A DNA stretch of 64,000 nucleotides. Source: Glaciibacter superstes DSM 21135 (lineage in GTDB: Bacteria > Actinomycetota > Actinomycetes > Actinomycetales > Microbacteriaceae). The position numbers were made by a program, and so were the translations under genes. The notes below the pieces were generated by a model. That model saw only the letters and a program-made list of their open reading frames with translations. It was not told the origin of the DNA and did no database searches. Position 1 is the stretch's first letter. Each line of letters starts with the position of its first letter. Positions 1 to 7,843 of the stretch are shown here, piece by piece. Where the stretch lies: the NCBI RefSeq assembly GCF_000421145.1, contig NZ_ATWH01000004.1:124001-188000 (forward strand), in the 5' to 3' direction.

Positions 1-1
1 C

Positions 2-511
2 ATGAATGCCGAAGGAGGGTCGACCGGCGCCATGAACCGAACCAGAAGTTCAGAGTCCGCCCTGGCGGATCATCTGCAGCTGGTCAGGGGAGCCGGTGCG
101 TCCAAGCGCGGCTTCTTCCTCCGCGCCGAAACGATGCACGGCTTCTTCACCTACCTGGAGTCGATCGGAGACGAGGGGGTCTTCCACGAACGAAGTCATG
201 GCGAATCGTTCCTTGACCTCGTGGCAGCCAGGTCGAAGGTGCGCGGGCTGTGGGTGCTCGACGAACCGGAGTCCGCGCTGTCGCTGCCGGGTTGCCTGGC
301 GTTGATCGGGCTGCTCCGCGATCTTGTCGCTGCCGGATCCCAGCTCCTGCTGTCGACGCATTCTCCGATTCTTGCCGCATACCCAGGAGCCGACCTGTAC
401 GAGGTCGGCGAGTGGGGTATTCGTTCCAGCGAGTACGACGACCTCGATCTGGTTCGCAATTGGCGTTCGTTCCTCGACTCCCCTGACCGGTTTCTCCGGC
501 ACGTGGTGTGA
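2..511 (+). CDS. AAA/ABC-type ATPase, 3' part (cut by window edge)
   Basis: This is the C-terminal part of a P-loop ATPase of the AAA/SMC-like type; the reading frame is open to the left edge, so the true start and the Walker A motif lie outside. Visible in order are an ABC-signature-like SHGES (about residues 65-69), a Walker B segment (GLWVLDEPESALS) and an H-loop segment (LLLSTHSPILAAYPGADL). The order and spacing match the small stand-alone ATPases that hydrolyse ATP to drive DNA or unknown remodelling. The substrate cannot be told from this fragment. The methionines at the left edge lie inside the domain and should not be taken as starts. Confidence 0.8.
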   Translation: MNAEGGSTGAMNRTRSSESALADHLQLVRGAGASKRGFFLRAETMHGFFTYLESIGDEGVFHERSHGESFLDLVAARSKVRGLWVLDEPESALSLPGCLALIGLLRDLVAAGSQLLLSTHSPILAAYPGADLYEVGEWGIRSSEYDDLDLVRNWRSFLDSPDRFLRHVV

Positions 512-598
512 GCTTCGTCGTCGGCTCGATCTGTTCCTGAATCGCCGCCGCGCGGGCCGGTGTTCGGCGGTGTCGCACCAAACGGGGACAATGGAGGG

Positions 599-1324
599 AT
601 GACCGACACGATGCTCTCCCTCTTCGAGGTGGACGAGCATCCGTCGGCGGCCGTGGCTACTGCACCTGCCGCAGCTGCCGTGCTTGCACGGGCGGCGCAC
701 ACCCTGCGCATCGTGGCCGACTCGACCGACAGGGTGGCGTGGCTGCGAGCGCGCAGCCAGGGCATCACGGCAACGGATGTCGCCAAGCTCGCGACCCTGA
801 AATCAGTGCAGAACGCCGCACTCGACAAGTTGCACGGCAGCGGGTTCAGCGGCAATAGCTTCACCGACCACGGTCGCGCGCGGGAGCCGGAGATCGCCGC
901 CTGGGTGCTCGCCAACCACGGCATCGAGCCCAGCACCAACCTGTTCCACGCCGCCGGGCAGCCGCGCCATCTTGCGACGCCGGACGGCGTGGTCGTGAGC
1001 ACCAGCGGTGAACTTCAGCTGGCTGAGATCAAGACCACCAGCAAACCCTGGCGCAGCATCCCGCGGTCATATCTGCGGCAGGTCTGGTGGCAGCAGTACG
1101 TGCTCGGCGCTGAGCGCACGCTGCTGGTCTGGGAAGAGCACCGCGACTTCGTGCCCGTCGGGGCAGAACCGGAGTGCCGCTGGATCGATCGCGACGAAGA
1201 TCAGATCGCCATTCTGGTCGGGTTCGCAGACCAGCTGCTGGAGATCCTCACCCGGCAGCGGGCCAGGGCGGCGAAGTATCCGCCAGACGACGATTACGAC
1301 TACTACGCGCCCGCCTACCGCTGA
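599..1324 (+). CDS. YqaJ-like recombinase/exonuclease family protein
   Basis: 241 residues. The pattern is that of the YqaJ / lambda-exonuclease-like fold: a GITATDVAKLA segment (about 55-64, equivalent to the G-I-G-G-S-D motif), REPEIA (about 95-100), ATPDG (about 126-130) and LAEIKTTS (about 141-148), giving the acidic residues and the ExK expected of a metal-dependent nuclease. Members digest one DNA strand in recombination or repair. Start: ATG at 599 is preceded directly by GGAGGG, which is too close for a normal Shine-Dalgarno; ATG 611 has the same GGAGGG 12 bases upstream, and an in-frame GTG lies at 560. The tail is acidic and tyrosine-rich (about 229-240). There are no phage genes beside it, so a chromosomal role is as likely as a prophage remnant. 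Confidence 0.8.
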   Translation: MTDTMLSLFEVDEHPSAAVATAPAAAAVLARAAHTLRIVADSTDRVAWLRARSQGITATDVAKLATLKSVQNAALDKLHGSGFSGNSFTDHGRAREPEIAAWVLANHGIEPSTNLFHAAGQPRHLATPDGVVVSTSGELQLAEIKTTSKPWRSIPRSYLRQVWWQQYVLGAERTLLVWEEHRDFVPVGAEPECRWIDRDEDQIAILVGFADQLLEILTRQRARAAKYPPDDDYDYYAPAYR

Positions 1325-1379
1325 CCTGGTGCCGCACGCTCGACCCGCTCCGCGGCCAGCGCGTTCACGAGGCCGCGCG

Positions 1380-1428
1380 TTCAATAGGCCACCGTTTTCA
1401 ATAAGCAACCGTTTTCAATAAGCAACCG
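1380..1428. repeat. 17-bp tandem repeat over the 3' end of the NAD(P)-binding gene
   Basis: Two exact copies of TTTTCAATAAGCAACCG (1395-1411 and 1412-1428) and a third diverged 15-base copy (1380-1394) lie head to tail. Read on the minus strand each copy carries the last codons and a TGA stop of the gene ending at 1415, so the gene has two further copies of its own stop region behind the first. Confidence 0.85.
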
Positions 1429-2053
1429 TGAAGTGGCGCCCACCATCGTGGGGCAGTTCAATCTCATCCACCACGGCGAGCGCGAGGTCTTCGGCCGATA
1501 TGCGCGACACCCCGTGCGCATCGACGAGCAATTCGGTTCCTCCGCGTCGATAACGGCCGGTGCGCGTACCGGGCTCGAAGAGCGCGGGCGGGCTCAGGTA
1601 CGTCCAGTTTGCGCCGTGTGCGGCGCAGGCGGCGAGCTGGTCGATGCTTGCCTGGGCGCTCGCGCGCCACCGGTTCGAAACGAAGCGCGAATCGTCGATC
1701 ACGAGCCGGGATGGGCTGTCTGGGCTTCGCAATGGCCCCGCACCGCCGATCACGATGACGCGCCGCCCTGACGCCAGGCCCGAATCAAGCACTCGGGACA
1801 CCACAGCGCCCACATCGCTCTCGCCGCCTGTGGCCGGCCTGGTGGCCAGAACGATCACCTCGTTGGCTTCCGCGATGCGGGCCATGGCCTCCACGTCGGT
1901 GGCATCGGCGCTGGCCAACGTGACGCCGACGAGTTGTTCGGCGATGGGGCATCTCGAGCGCGAGAACCCCGACACCCGATGCCCTCGACGGGCCGCTTCG
2001 GCCGCGATGCGGGATCCGGCCATTCCGGTGGCTCCCATCACTGCAATTTTCAT
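1415..2053 (-). CDS. NAD(P)-binding protein, NmrA/atypical SDR type
   Basis: 212 residues. The N-terminus holds a Rossmann dinucleotide-binding motif GATGMAG (residues 7-13), followed by alternating beta/alpha segments (GHRVSGFSRS, EVIVLATRPATG, RVIVIGGAG), as in the NmrA-like / YwnB-like atypical short-chain dehydrogenases. These are NAD(P)H-binding reductases or redox sensors in the cytoplasm; the substrate is unknown. The ATG at 2053 overlaps the TGA of the EamA exporter gene (ATGA) and is preceded by AGAGGAG, so both are translated from one message and are probably controlled by the divergent MarR regulator. The C-terminus ends in the tandem repeat described at 1380-1428. Confidence 0.85.
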   Translation of the reverse strand: MKIAVMGATGMAGSRIAAEAARRGHRVSGFSRSRCPIAEQLVGVTLASADATDVEAMARIAEANEVIVLATRPATGGESDVGAVVSRVLDSGLASGRRVIVIGGAGPLRSPDSPSRLVIDDSRFVSNRWRASAQASIDQLAACAAHGANWTYLSPPALFEPGTRTGRYRRGGTELLVDAHGVSRISAEDLALAVVDEIELPHDGGRHFTVAY

Positions 2054-3033
2054 TTCACTCCTCTGTTCTGGCCGGCGTCCACACCCGCCGCGCCTACAGC
2101 GGCCGCGTTCACAGCGGCCGTGTGCGCGGTGGGCGTGTCTGCCTCCGCGCCCCCCGGGAGGGCGAAGGCCGTCGTCTGCCTTTGTGACGGTGTGAGCTGG
2201 CTGGCGATGATCGCCATCAGCGCAAGCGCGAACCCGACCAGTTGCACGATTCCCAGATTCTGTCCGAGCAGCACCGCTCCCAACGTCGCAGCGACCAGTG
2301 GTGAAAGCAGGGCAAGTACGGCAACCGAGGCAACGGGGAGGCGCCCGATGCCTCGGAACCAGATGGTATACGTGAGGAGCCCCCCGATGAGCCCCAACCA
2401 CAGGTATCCCGCCAGCGCCGGCCCGTCAATGCTCGCGGGAACACCCTCTACGACCAGGGTGAGCGGCAAGAGGAACAATCCGCCGGCGGTCAGCTGCCAC
2501 CCGACCAGCCCCAGTGGAGTCACCCCAACGGGCCGCCCCCACCGCTTGGTCAGCGTCACGCCGAACGCCATCGACACGGTGCCGAGCAAGCCGGCGAGGA
2601 TGCCGACTGCGTCGAGCGTCGCCGTAGAACGGAGCACAACCAGTGCGACGCCGATGACTCCGATCACACCCCAGACCACACGCCATGACGAGAATTGTTC
2701 ACGCAGGATGGCGACGGCAAGGAGCGCCACCAACAGCGGCTGCACGGCACCCAGAGTGGCGGCGACACCGCCGGGGAGATAGTAGGCGCTGAGAAACAGC
2801 AGCGGAAAGAAGGCCCCGATGTTGAGCACGCCGAGCACCGCAGACTTCCACCACCACGCACCCGTTGGGAGTGCGCGGGAGAGCGCTATCGCGAGCAATC
2901 CAGCTGGCAACGCCCGCAGGAATGAGGCGAAGAGCGGATGCCCCGGCGGCAACAGCTCGGTGGTCACGACGTACGTTGTTCCCCATACCAGCGGCGCGAC
3001 GGCGGTGAGCAGGGTGATGCGTAGCGTTCCCAT
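2050..3033 (-). CDS. EamA/DMT-family exporter
   Basis: 327 residues, about ten hydrophobic helices in two repeats of five, the layout of the drug/metabolite transporter superfamily (EamA domains near residues 8-140 and 150-285). The family exports amino acids, metabolites or toxic compounds across the cytoplasmic membrane by proton antiport. The last 40 residues are a non-membrane Ala-rich tail. It is divergent from a MarR gene 89 bases away, which suggests MarR-controlled efflux; the gene downstream overlaps by 4 bases. The leader GTTGAGAGGTT lies just before the ATG and is repeated in front of the MarR gene. Confidence 0.9.
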   Translation of the reverse strand: MGTLRITLLTAVAPLVWGTTYVVTTELLPPGHPLFASFLRALPAGLLAIALSRALPTGAWWWKSAVLGVLNIGAFFPLLFLSAYYLPGGVAATLGAVQPLLVALLAVAILREQFSSWRVVWGVIGVIGVALVVLRSTATLDAVGILAGLLGTVSMAFGVTLTKRWGRPVGVTPLGLVGWQLTAGGLFLLPLTLVVEGVPASIDGPALAGYLWLGLIGGLLTYTIWFRGIGRLPVASVAVLALLSPLVAATLGAVLLGQNLGIVQLVGFALALMAIIASQLTPSQRQTTAFALPGGAEADTPTAHTAAVNAAAVGAAGVDAGQNRGVK

Positions 3034-3036
3034 CCG

Positions 3037-3119
3037 AACCTCTCAACCTTCAATAGTTCAACGTTGAAGACGGTACCTGATAGAATGTATAACGTCAAAT
3101 AGTTTAACGTTGAGAGGTT
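3037..3119. promoter_or_regulatory. Symmetric divergent promoter with two MarR-type operator sites
   Basis: AACCTCTCAAC (3037-3047) and its exact reverse complement (3109-3119) bound the region, so both genes have the same leader. Inside are the perfect 12-base palindrome TTCAACGTTGAA (3057-3068) and a near copy TTTAACGTTGAG (3103-3114), each preceded by ATAGT. Two palindromes in a divergent promoter next to a MarR gene fit autoregulated repression of both sides. Confidence 0.65.
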
Positions 3120-3122
3120 GGC

Positions 3123-3635
3123 ATGACAGACAGCGGCACGGCAGACAGCGTCGATCGCATCATCGCGCAGTGGGGGCAGGTGCGTCCGGGTCTCGACGTC
3201 AGTGCAATGGGAATTCTCGGCAGGCTGTCACGTCTCACGCGCCACTTCGAACGGGACCTCATCGAGCTCTTCGCACAGCACGGTCTCCAGCGCGGAGAGT
3301 TCGATCTCCTCGCAACCCTGATGCGAGCGGATGTCGACGGACGCGGTCTCACTGCCGGCGAACTTGCGGGCAGTGCGATGGTGACCTCTGGCGCGATCAC
3401 GAACCGGCTGGACAGGCTCGTCGCCAAGGATCTCGTCACCCGCGAAACAGACCCGAGCAGCCGTCGCACCATTCGTGTCGCCCTCACAGAACGAGGGCGA
3501 GAGACCATCGATGCTGCGCTCCACGACCATGTGGCCAATGAGGAACGCCTCCTCTCCACACTGACTGCCGGTCAACGCACGCAGCTCGAAGAACTGCTCC
3601 GCGCCCTGCTCTACGAGTACGAGCGCAGTACCTGA
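3123..3635 (+). CDS. MarR-family transcriptional regulator
   Basis: 170 residues with the winged-helix layout of the MarR family: LQRGEFDLLATL (about 58-70), helix-turn-helix region LTAGELAGSAMVTSGAITNRLDRL (about 78-102), and the wing RETDPSSRRTIRVALTERG (about 109-127). MarR dimers bind palindromic operators and release them on ligand binding. The divergent EamA exporter and the two TTCAACGTTGAA-like sites between the genes suggest it represses exporter and itself, with an exporter substrate as ligand (inference). Confidence 0.92.
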   Translation: MTDSGTADSVDRIIAQWGQVRPGLDVSAMGILGRLSRLTRHFERDLIELFAQHGLQRGEFDLLATLMRADVDGRGLTAGELAGSAMVTSGAITNRLDRLVAKDLVTRETDPSSRRTIRVALTERGRETIDAALHDHVANEERLLSTLTAGQRTQLEELLRALLYEYERST

Positions 3636-3708
3636 CCGCCGAAACGCGGGCCGAGCCCTCGAGGCCTCACCGCAGCATCCGTCGCGGCACGTGTTTGTCG
3701 GCGCGAAC

Positions 3709-4347
3709 TCAGGCGGGCGGCTGCAGCTTGCGCGCGCGGCTGACGGCGAAGAGCCCGTAGCCGGCGGCCAGGATCACGATCGCGATCAGGATGACGTAGA
3801 ACACCACCCCGCGGTACCCAGCAGGCTGAGTCGGCTCGAGGAACGGATACGGGTACCAGCCCACGAACGCGCCACGGATCATCGTGTACACGGCCCAGAC
3901 GATCGGGAACACCACAACGACCCACACCCGTTTCCAGGGCAGCGGAGTGCGCCCAGACGCGAAGGCCCAGTCGAGCAACAGGTAGAGCGGCGCCCACACG
4001 TGCAGAATCTCGTTTGACCAGACCAGCGTGCTCGACTGGTCGAGCGACACATCGCGCAGCAACATGTTGTAGACCACACCGGTCGTGACCATGTACGTGG
4101 CGATCGTGGCGCGGGTCAGGTTCAGCCACGGCGGGTCGACCGGCACCTTGAAGCAGTACCAGCCGGCGACCAGGAGGCTCAGCATGGCGAGGCAGTTCGA
4201 GAGGATGGTGAAGAAGCTGAAGTAGTTCCACAGGAAGTGCGTGACATCGGGCTGGTCGAAACTCAGGCTGAACACCAGTTGTGAGAAGACGGCGACCGCG
4301 ATTCCACCGGCCGCCACAAAACGCACCGCTCCGTAGGTTCTTCTCAT
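3709..4347 (-). CDS. Pr6Pr family membrane protein
   Basis: 212 residues, six or so hydrophobic segments, with the pattern of the Pr6Pr (FAR-17a/AIG1-like) family: WNYFSFFTILSN (about 39-50), TGVVYNMLLRD (about 89-99), NEILHVWAPLYLLLDW (about 111-127), and IRGAFVGWYPYPFL (about 157-170). The function of the bacterial members is not established; the eukaryotic relatives include lipid hydrolases of fatty-acid hydroxy-fatty-acid esters. The start at 4347 is chosen because the homologous region begins there, though the frame is open to 4422. It converges with the MarR gene and stands alone. Confidence 0.75.
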   Translation of the reverse strand: MRRTYGAVRFVAAGGIAVAVFSQLVFSLSFDQPDVTHFLWNYFSFFTILSNCLAMLSLLVAGWYCFKVPVDPPWLNLTRATIATYMVTTGVVYNMLLRDVSLDQSSTLVWSNEILHVWAPLYLLLDWAFASGRTPLPWKRVWVVVVFPIVWAVYTMIRGAFVGWYPYPFLEPTQPAGYRGVVFYVILIAIVILAAGYGLFAVSRARKLQPPA

Positions 4348-4480
4348 CAGCTGCCCGCCCCTGTCGTTGTGCGCCAGACCTCGCCGGCTGCGCGCTGAGT
4401 GCAGCTTAGCGATCCTGCGCAACCACGACGGGAAGCGGACGCCACACAGGGCACAGAATCACATGGCACAGAATGGAGGC

Positions 4481-5473
4481 ATGCCAGACGCCTCAGCAGA
4501 CCCGACATCCGTGCCGACCACCATGTGCGCACTCGTCATCGATCGCACCGGCAGCGCAGACGAGCTGCACCTGGCCGACCTGCCCGTGCCGATCCCTGTT
4601 CTCGACGAGCTCCTCGTGAAGGTCAACGCGGCGGGCATCAACCCGATCGACGCGAAGACTCGGGCAGGCAAAGGCGTCGCCGCGGCCATCACCACCTGGC
4701 CCGCGGTGCTCGGCGGCGATTTCAGTGGCGTCGTCGCCCGCGTGCCATACGCCGACTTCCCCCTCCAGCCGGGCGACGAGGTCTACGGCATGGCGCACTT
4801 CCCCCGCACAACAGGTACATACGCCGAGTACCTGCCGGTCTCCAGCCTGAGCGTTGCGCGAAAGCCCTCGAACCTCTCGCACGTCGAAGCAGCCGCCGTG
4901 CCCCTGGCAGCCCTGACCGCCTGGGGCGCGGTGGTCGACGTGGCGAAGGCCGCGCCGGGGCAACGGATGCTGATCCACGCCGGCAGCGGCGGCGTCGGTC
5001 ACTTTGCGGTGCAGTTCGCCCGCGTGTTCGGCGCCCACGTGACCGCCACCGGTTCGGCTCGCAATCTCGACTTCCTGCGCGAACTCGGAGCGGACGAGGT
5101 CATCGACTACACGTCCGAGCGCTTCGAAGACGACGTGTCGGGCCTCGACACCGTCATCGACCTCATCGGCAATGTGCACGATGACACCGGAAGCCGCTCG
5201 CTCGGTGTGCTGCGCCCCGGCGGTCTGCTCGTGAACGTTCCGTCTGGGAGCTGGCCGACCATGGCGGCCGAAGCCGCGGCAGCCGGCATCCGTGGCACCA
5301 CATACAAGGTGGCTCCAGACGCCCGCCGGCTGCAACTCATCACCGCGCTGATCGAAGACGGCAGCGTTCGCGTGCATGTCGACCGCATCTTCGAGATCGC
5401 AGACGGCGCCGAAGCGCACCGCGTGCTCGAGGAGGGCCACACCCGCGGCAAGATCGTGCTGCGCGTCTCCTGA
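4481..5473 (+). CDS. NADP-dependent oxidoreductase, zinc-independent quinone oxidoreductase type
   Basis: 330 residues of the medium-chain dehydrogenase/reductase fold. A GroES-like N-terminus (VNAAGINPIDAKTRAG, LGGDFSGVV) is followed by a Rossmann domain with HAGSGGVGHFAVQFAR (about 166-181). The zinc-ligand cysteines of true alcohol dehydrogenases are absent, so it belongs to the quinone oxidoreductase / enoyl reductase branch (NADPH-dependent reduction of quinones or unsaturated carbonyls). Start: ATG 4481 has GGAGG one base away; an in-frame ATG at 4463 is possible. It is monocistronic. Confidence 0.88.
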   Translation: MPDASADPTSVPTTMCALVIDRTGSADELHLADLPVPIPVLDELLVKVNAAGINPIDAKTRAGKGVAAAITTWPAVLGGDFSGVVARVPYADFPLQPGDEVYGMAHFPRTTGTYAEYLPVSSLSVARKPSNLSHVEAAAVPLAALTAWGAVVDVAKAAPGQRMLIHAGSGGVGHFAVQFARVFGAHVTATGSARNLDFLRELGADEVIDYTSERFEDDVSGLDTVIDLIGNVHDDTGSRSLGVLRPGGLLVNVPSGSWPTMAAEAAAAGIRGTTYKVAPDARRLQLITALIEDGSVRVHVDRIFEIADGAEAHRVLEEGHTRGKIVLRVS

Positions 5474-5501
5474 TTCTCGAGCAACGCGGGTCGAGGACGC
5501 G

Positions 5502-6044
5502 TCAGGAGGCGACGGCGAGTGACCGTTCCATCACGAAATCCTGATGCAGCTCTGGCCCGACCATGAACGATTTCACGCCGGCGCGGGCGAATCCGTTCTT
5601 CTCGTAGAAGCGAATGGCCCGCGCGTTGCGCTGGTTGACGCCGAGCCACATGCCGGCCACCCCGACGGCCCGAGCCGCATCGAGCGTTGCCAGCATCAGC
5701 GGGGCGGCAATGCCGGCGCCGTGGTGGTGACCGAGCACATAGACCTTACTCAACTCAACCGTGGGGCGCAGCGAGATCGCAGCGGCGACATCCGTGTCAC
5801 CCGGCTCGCCGAAGACGAGCATCGTGTATCCGGTCGGTTCGCCATCAAGATGAGCCAAACGGATGTCGCGATGCGGGTCGGCCAGGTAGCGCACGAAGTG
5901 CGCCTCGCTGAGGTTCTCGGTGATGAACGTGCTGATCGACTCCGGTGCGGTGCCCGGAGGGCAGGCGAGTTCGAAGGTCGCTGCGGCAAGTACGGCGAGG
6001 TCCGCGGCGTCCGTCGGCTCCGCGGCGCGAATCGTGAGGGTCAT
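5502..6044 (-). CDS. GNAT-family N-acetyltransferase
   Basis: 180 residues, single GNAT fold: IRAAEPTDAADLAVLAAATF at the N-terminus, the acetyl-CoA loop region LSKVYVLGHHHGAGIAAPLM (about 98-117) and the C-terminal NARAIRFYEKNGFARAG (about 138-154). It transfers acetyl from acetyl-CoA to an amine; the substrate is unknown. It follows aceB on the same strand but is separated by a strong hairpin, so probably has its own promoter. Confidence 0.88.
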   Translation of the reverse strand: MTLTIRAAEPTDAADLAVLAAATFELACPPGTAPESISTFITENLSEAHFVRYLADPHRDIRLAHLDGEPTGYTMLVFGEPGDTDVAAAISLRPTVELSKVYVLGHHHGAGIAAPLMLATLDAARAVGVAGMWLGVNQRNARAIRFYEKNGFARAGVKSFMVGPELHQDFVMERSLAVAS

Positions 6045-6074
6045 CCCGCCAGCCTATTCCGCCGTTCGATGCCT

Positions 6075-6118
6075 TTCCGGCCCCGAGGTCCCGTTCCGCC
6101 GGGCACTCGGGGCCGGAA
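6075..6118 (-). terminator. Hairpin downstream of aceB
   Basis: TTCCGGCCCCGAG (6075-6087) pairs perfectly with CTCGGGGCCGGAA (6106-6118), a 13-bp GC-rich stem with an 18-base loop between aceB and the GNAT gene. No strong T run follows, as is usual in high-GC actinobacteria. Confidence 0.6.
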
Positions 6119-6154
6119 CGGGAACTCTCGCACTGCGGCGGCGCCAGCCCCGAC

Positions 6155-7819
6155 TCAGAGGAACCGCGCGTAGGCCCGCACCGTGAAGAAGGTCGGGAAC
6201 TCCGGTTCGAGGGCAGATGCCCGCAGCACGTCGAGCGCGTCGTCGAACCGGTCCCCCGGCGTGCGTTCGAGCCCCGCGAAGACCTCATCGACGATCCCAC
6301 TCACCCATTCCGTGTCGATCCGCCTGCCGTCGGCGGTCACCGAGTTGTCCTGGATCCACTGCCAGAGCTGCGAGCGGGAGATCTCCGCTGTCGCGGCATC
6401 CTCCATCAGGTTGTCGATCGCGACCGCACCGATCCCCCGCAGCCACGACTCGACGTACCGCAGCGCGATCGTCACGTTGTCACGCACGCCGTCCTCCGTG
6501 ATGTCACCGCTGATTCCGGTCACGTCGAGCAATTGGGCAGCGGTGACATCGACGTCATCCCTGGTGCGCTCCAGCTGATTGGGCCGGCCACCGAGCACCG
6601 CGTCGAACTCTGCCTGGGCGGTGGGGATGAGGTCCGGGTGGGCGACCCAGGTGCCGTCGAACCCATCACCCGCCTCACGTCGCTTGTCGTCCGCGACCTG
6701 AGCGAGCGCTCGTTCGGTCACATCGGGGTCCCGCCGATTGGGGATGAACGCACTCATGCCGCCGATGGCATATGCCCCGCGTCGATGGCAGGTGGAGACC
6801 AGCAGTTCCGTGTATGCGCGCATGAACGGCACCGTCATCGTGATCTGCTTACGGTCCGGAAGCACAAATCGACGCCCCCGACTGCGGAAGGTTTTGATGA
6901 TGCTGAAGATGTAGTCCCAGCGGCCGGCATTCAGTCCGGCGCAGTGATCACGCAGCTCGTAGAGAATTTCTTCCATCTCGAATGCGGCATGGATCGTTTC
7001 GATCAGCACTGTGGCGCGGATCGTGCCGTGCGCGACGCCCAGCCGTTCCTCGGCGAAGCTGAAGATATCGTTCCAGAGCCGCGCCTCGTAGTGGCTCTCG
7101 ATCTTCGGCAGGTAGAAGTACGGTCCACTTCCCTGCTCGATGAGGCGACGAGCGTTGTGAAAGAAGTACAGGCCGAAATCGATCAGGCTGCCCGAGGCAG
7201 ACATCCGCCTGCTCGCACGATCGACGAAAGTGATGTTCTTCTCCACCAGGTGCCAGCCGCGCGGACGCATGACGATTGTCGGCGTATCGCCGGTGACCCG
7301 GTATTCCCTGCCATCGGCGTTGGTGAAGGACAGTTGGCCGCGCACCGCGTCGGCGAGTGTCAGCTGCCCCTCGATCACGTTCGCCCAGGTCGGACTGGTG
7401 GCATCTTCCTGGTCAGCCAGCCAGACCTTCGCGCCGGAGTTCAGCGCGTTGATCGCCATCTTGCGATCGGTCGGTCCGGTGATCTCGATCCGACGGTCTT
7501 CGAGCCCCGGGCCTGCGCCGGCCACCCGCCAGTTTGGGTCGGAACGAATGTGCGCGGTCTCGGCCAGAAACTTCGGGTCACGCCCGTTCGCTGCGTCGAC
7601 CCGTTTCTGCAGCCTGGCGGCCAGAAGGTCGTGACGGATGCCGGCGAACCGGTCGTGCAGTTCGGCCAGGAAGTCGAGCGCCTCCGGGGTCAGGATCTCG
7701 TCGTAACGCTGCCCGAGCTCCCCGAGAACTTCGAGGTGCGGGTCAATCGTGGCGAAGCTTCCGGTGGCGACCGCCTCAGCGGGACGCTCCATGGACATGG
7801 TCGGTGGTGGGGTATTCAT
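6155..7819 (-). CDS. aceB: Malate synthase A
   Basis: 554 residues. It condenses glyoxylate with acetyl-CoA to malate, the second step of the glyoxylate shunt in the cytoplasm. The malate synthase signature is visible (LIETIHAAFEMEEILYELRD followed by AGLNAGRWDYIFS, about residues 269-304), as are RPRGWHLVEKNI and DFGLYFFHNARRLIEQGSG in the N-terminal half. Length fits the A isoform (about 530-550). ATG 7819 follows a clean AGGAG. It lies 24 bases behind aceA on the same strand, so the two form an operon, divergent from a RamB-like regulator. Confidence 0.97.
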   Translation of the reverse strand: MNTPPPTMSMERPAEAVATGSFATIDPHLEVLGELGQRYDEILTPEALDFLAELHDRFAGIRHDLLAARLQKRVDAANGRDPKFLAETAHIRSDPNWRVAGAGPGLEDRRIEITGPTDRKMAINALNSGAKVWLADQEDATSPTWANVIEGQLTLADAVRGQLSFTNADGREYRVTGDTPTIVMRPRGWHLVEKNITFVDRASRRMSASGSLIDFGLYFFHNARRLIEQGSGPYFYLPKIESHYEARLWNDIFSFAEERLGVAHGTIRATVLIETIHAAFEMEEILYELRDHCAGLNAGRWDYIFSIIKTFRSRGRRFVLPDRKQITMTVPFMRAYTELLVSTCHRRGAYAIGGMSAFIPNRRDPDVTERALAQVADDKRREAGDGFDGTWVAHPDLIPTAQAEFDAVLGGRPNQLERTRDDVDVTAAQLLDVTGISGDITEDGVRDNVTIALRYVESWLRGIGAVAIDNLMEDAATAEISRSQLWQWIQDNSVTADGRRIDTEWVSGIVDEVFAGLERTPGDRFDDALDVLRASALEPEFPTFFTVRAYARFL

Positions 7820-7843
7820 GATGATTCTCCTTCGAAAGTGTTT

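Noticed and set aside
2..1324. ATPase plus YqaJ nuclease as a phage-defence pair or prophage end
   Set aside because: The two genes are 87 bases apart, the first is truncated by the window, and there is no third component, integrase, att site or phage structural gene to support it.
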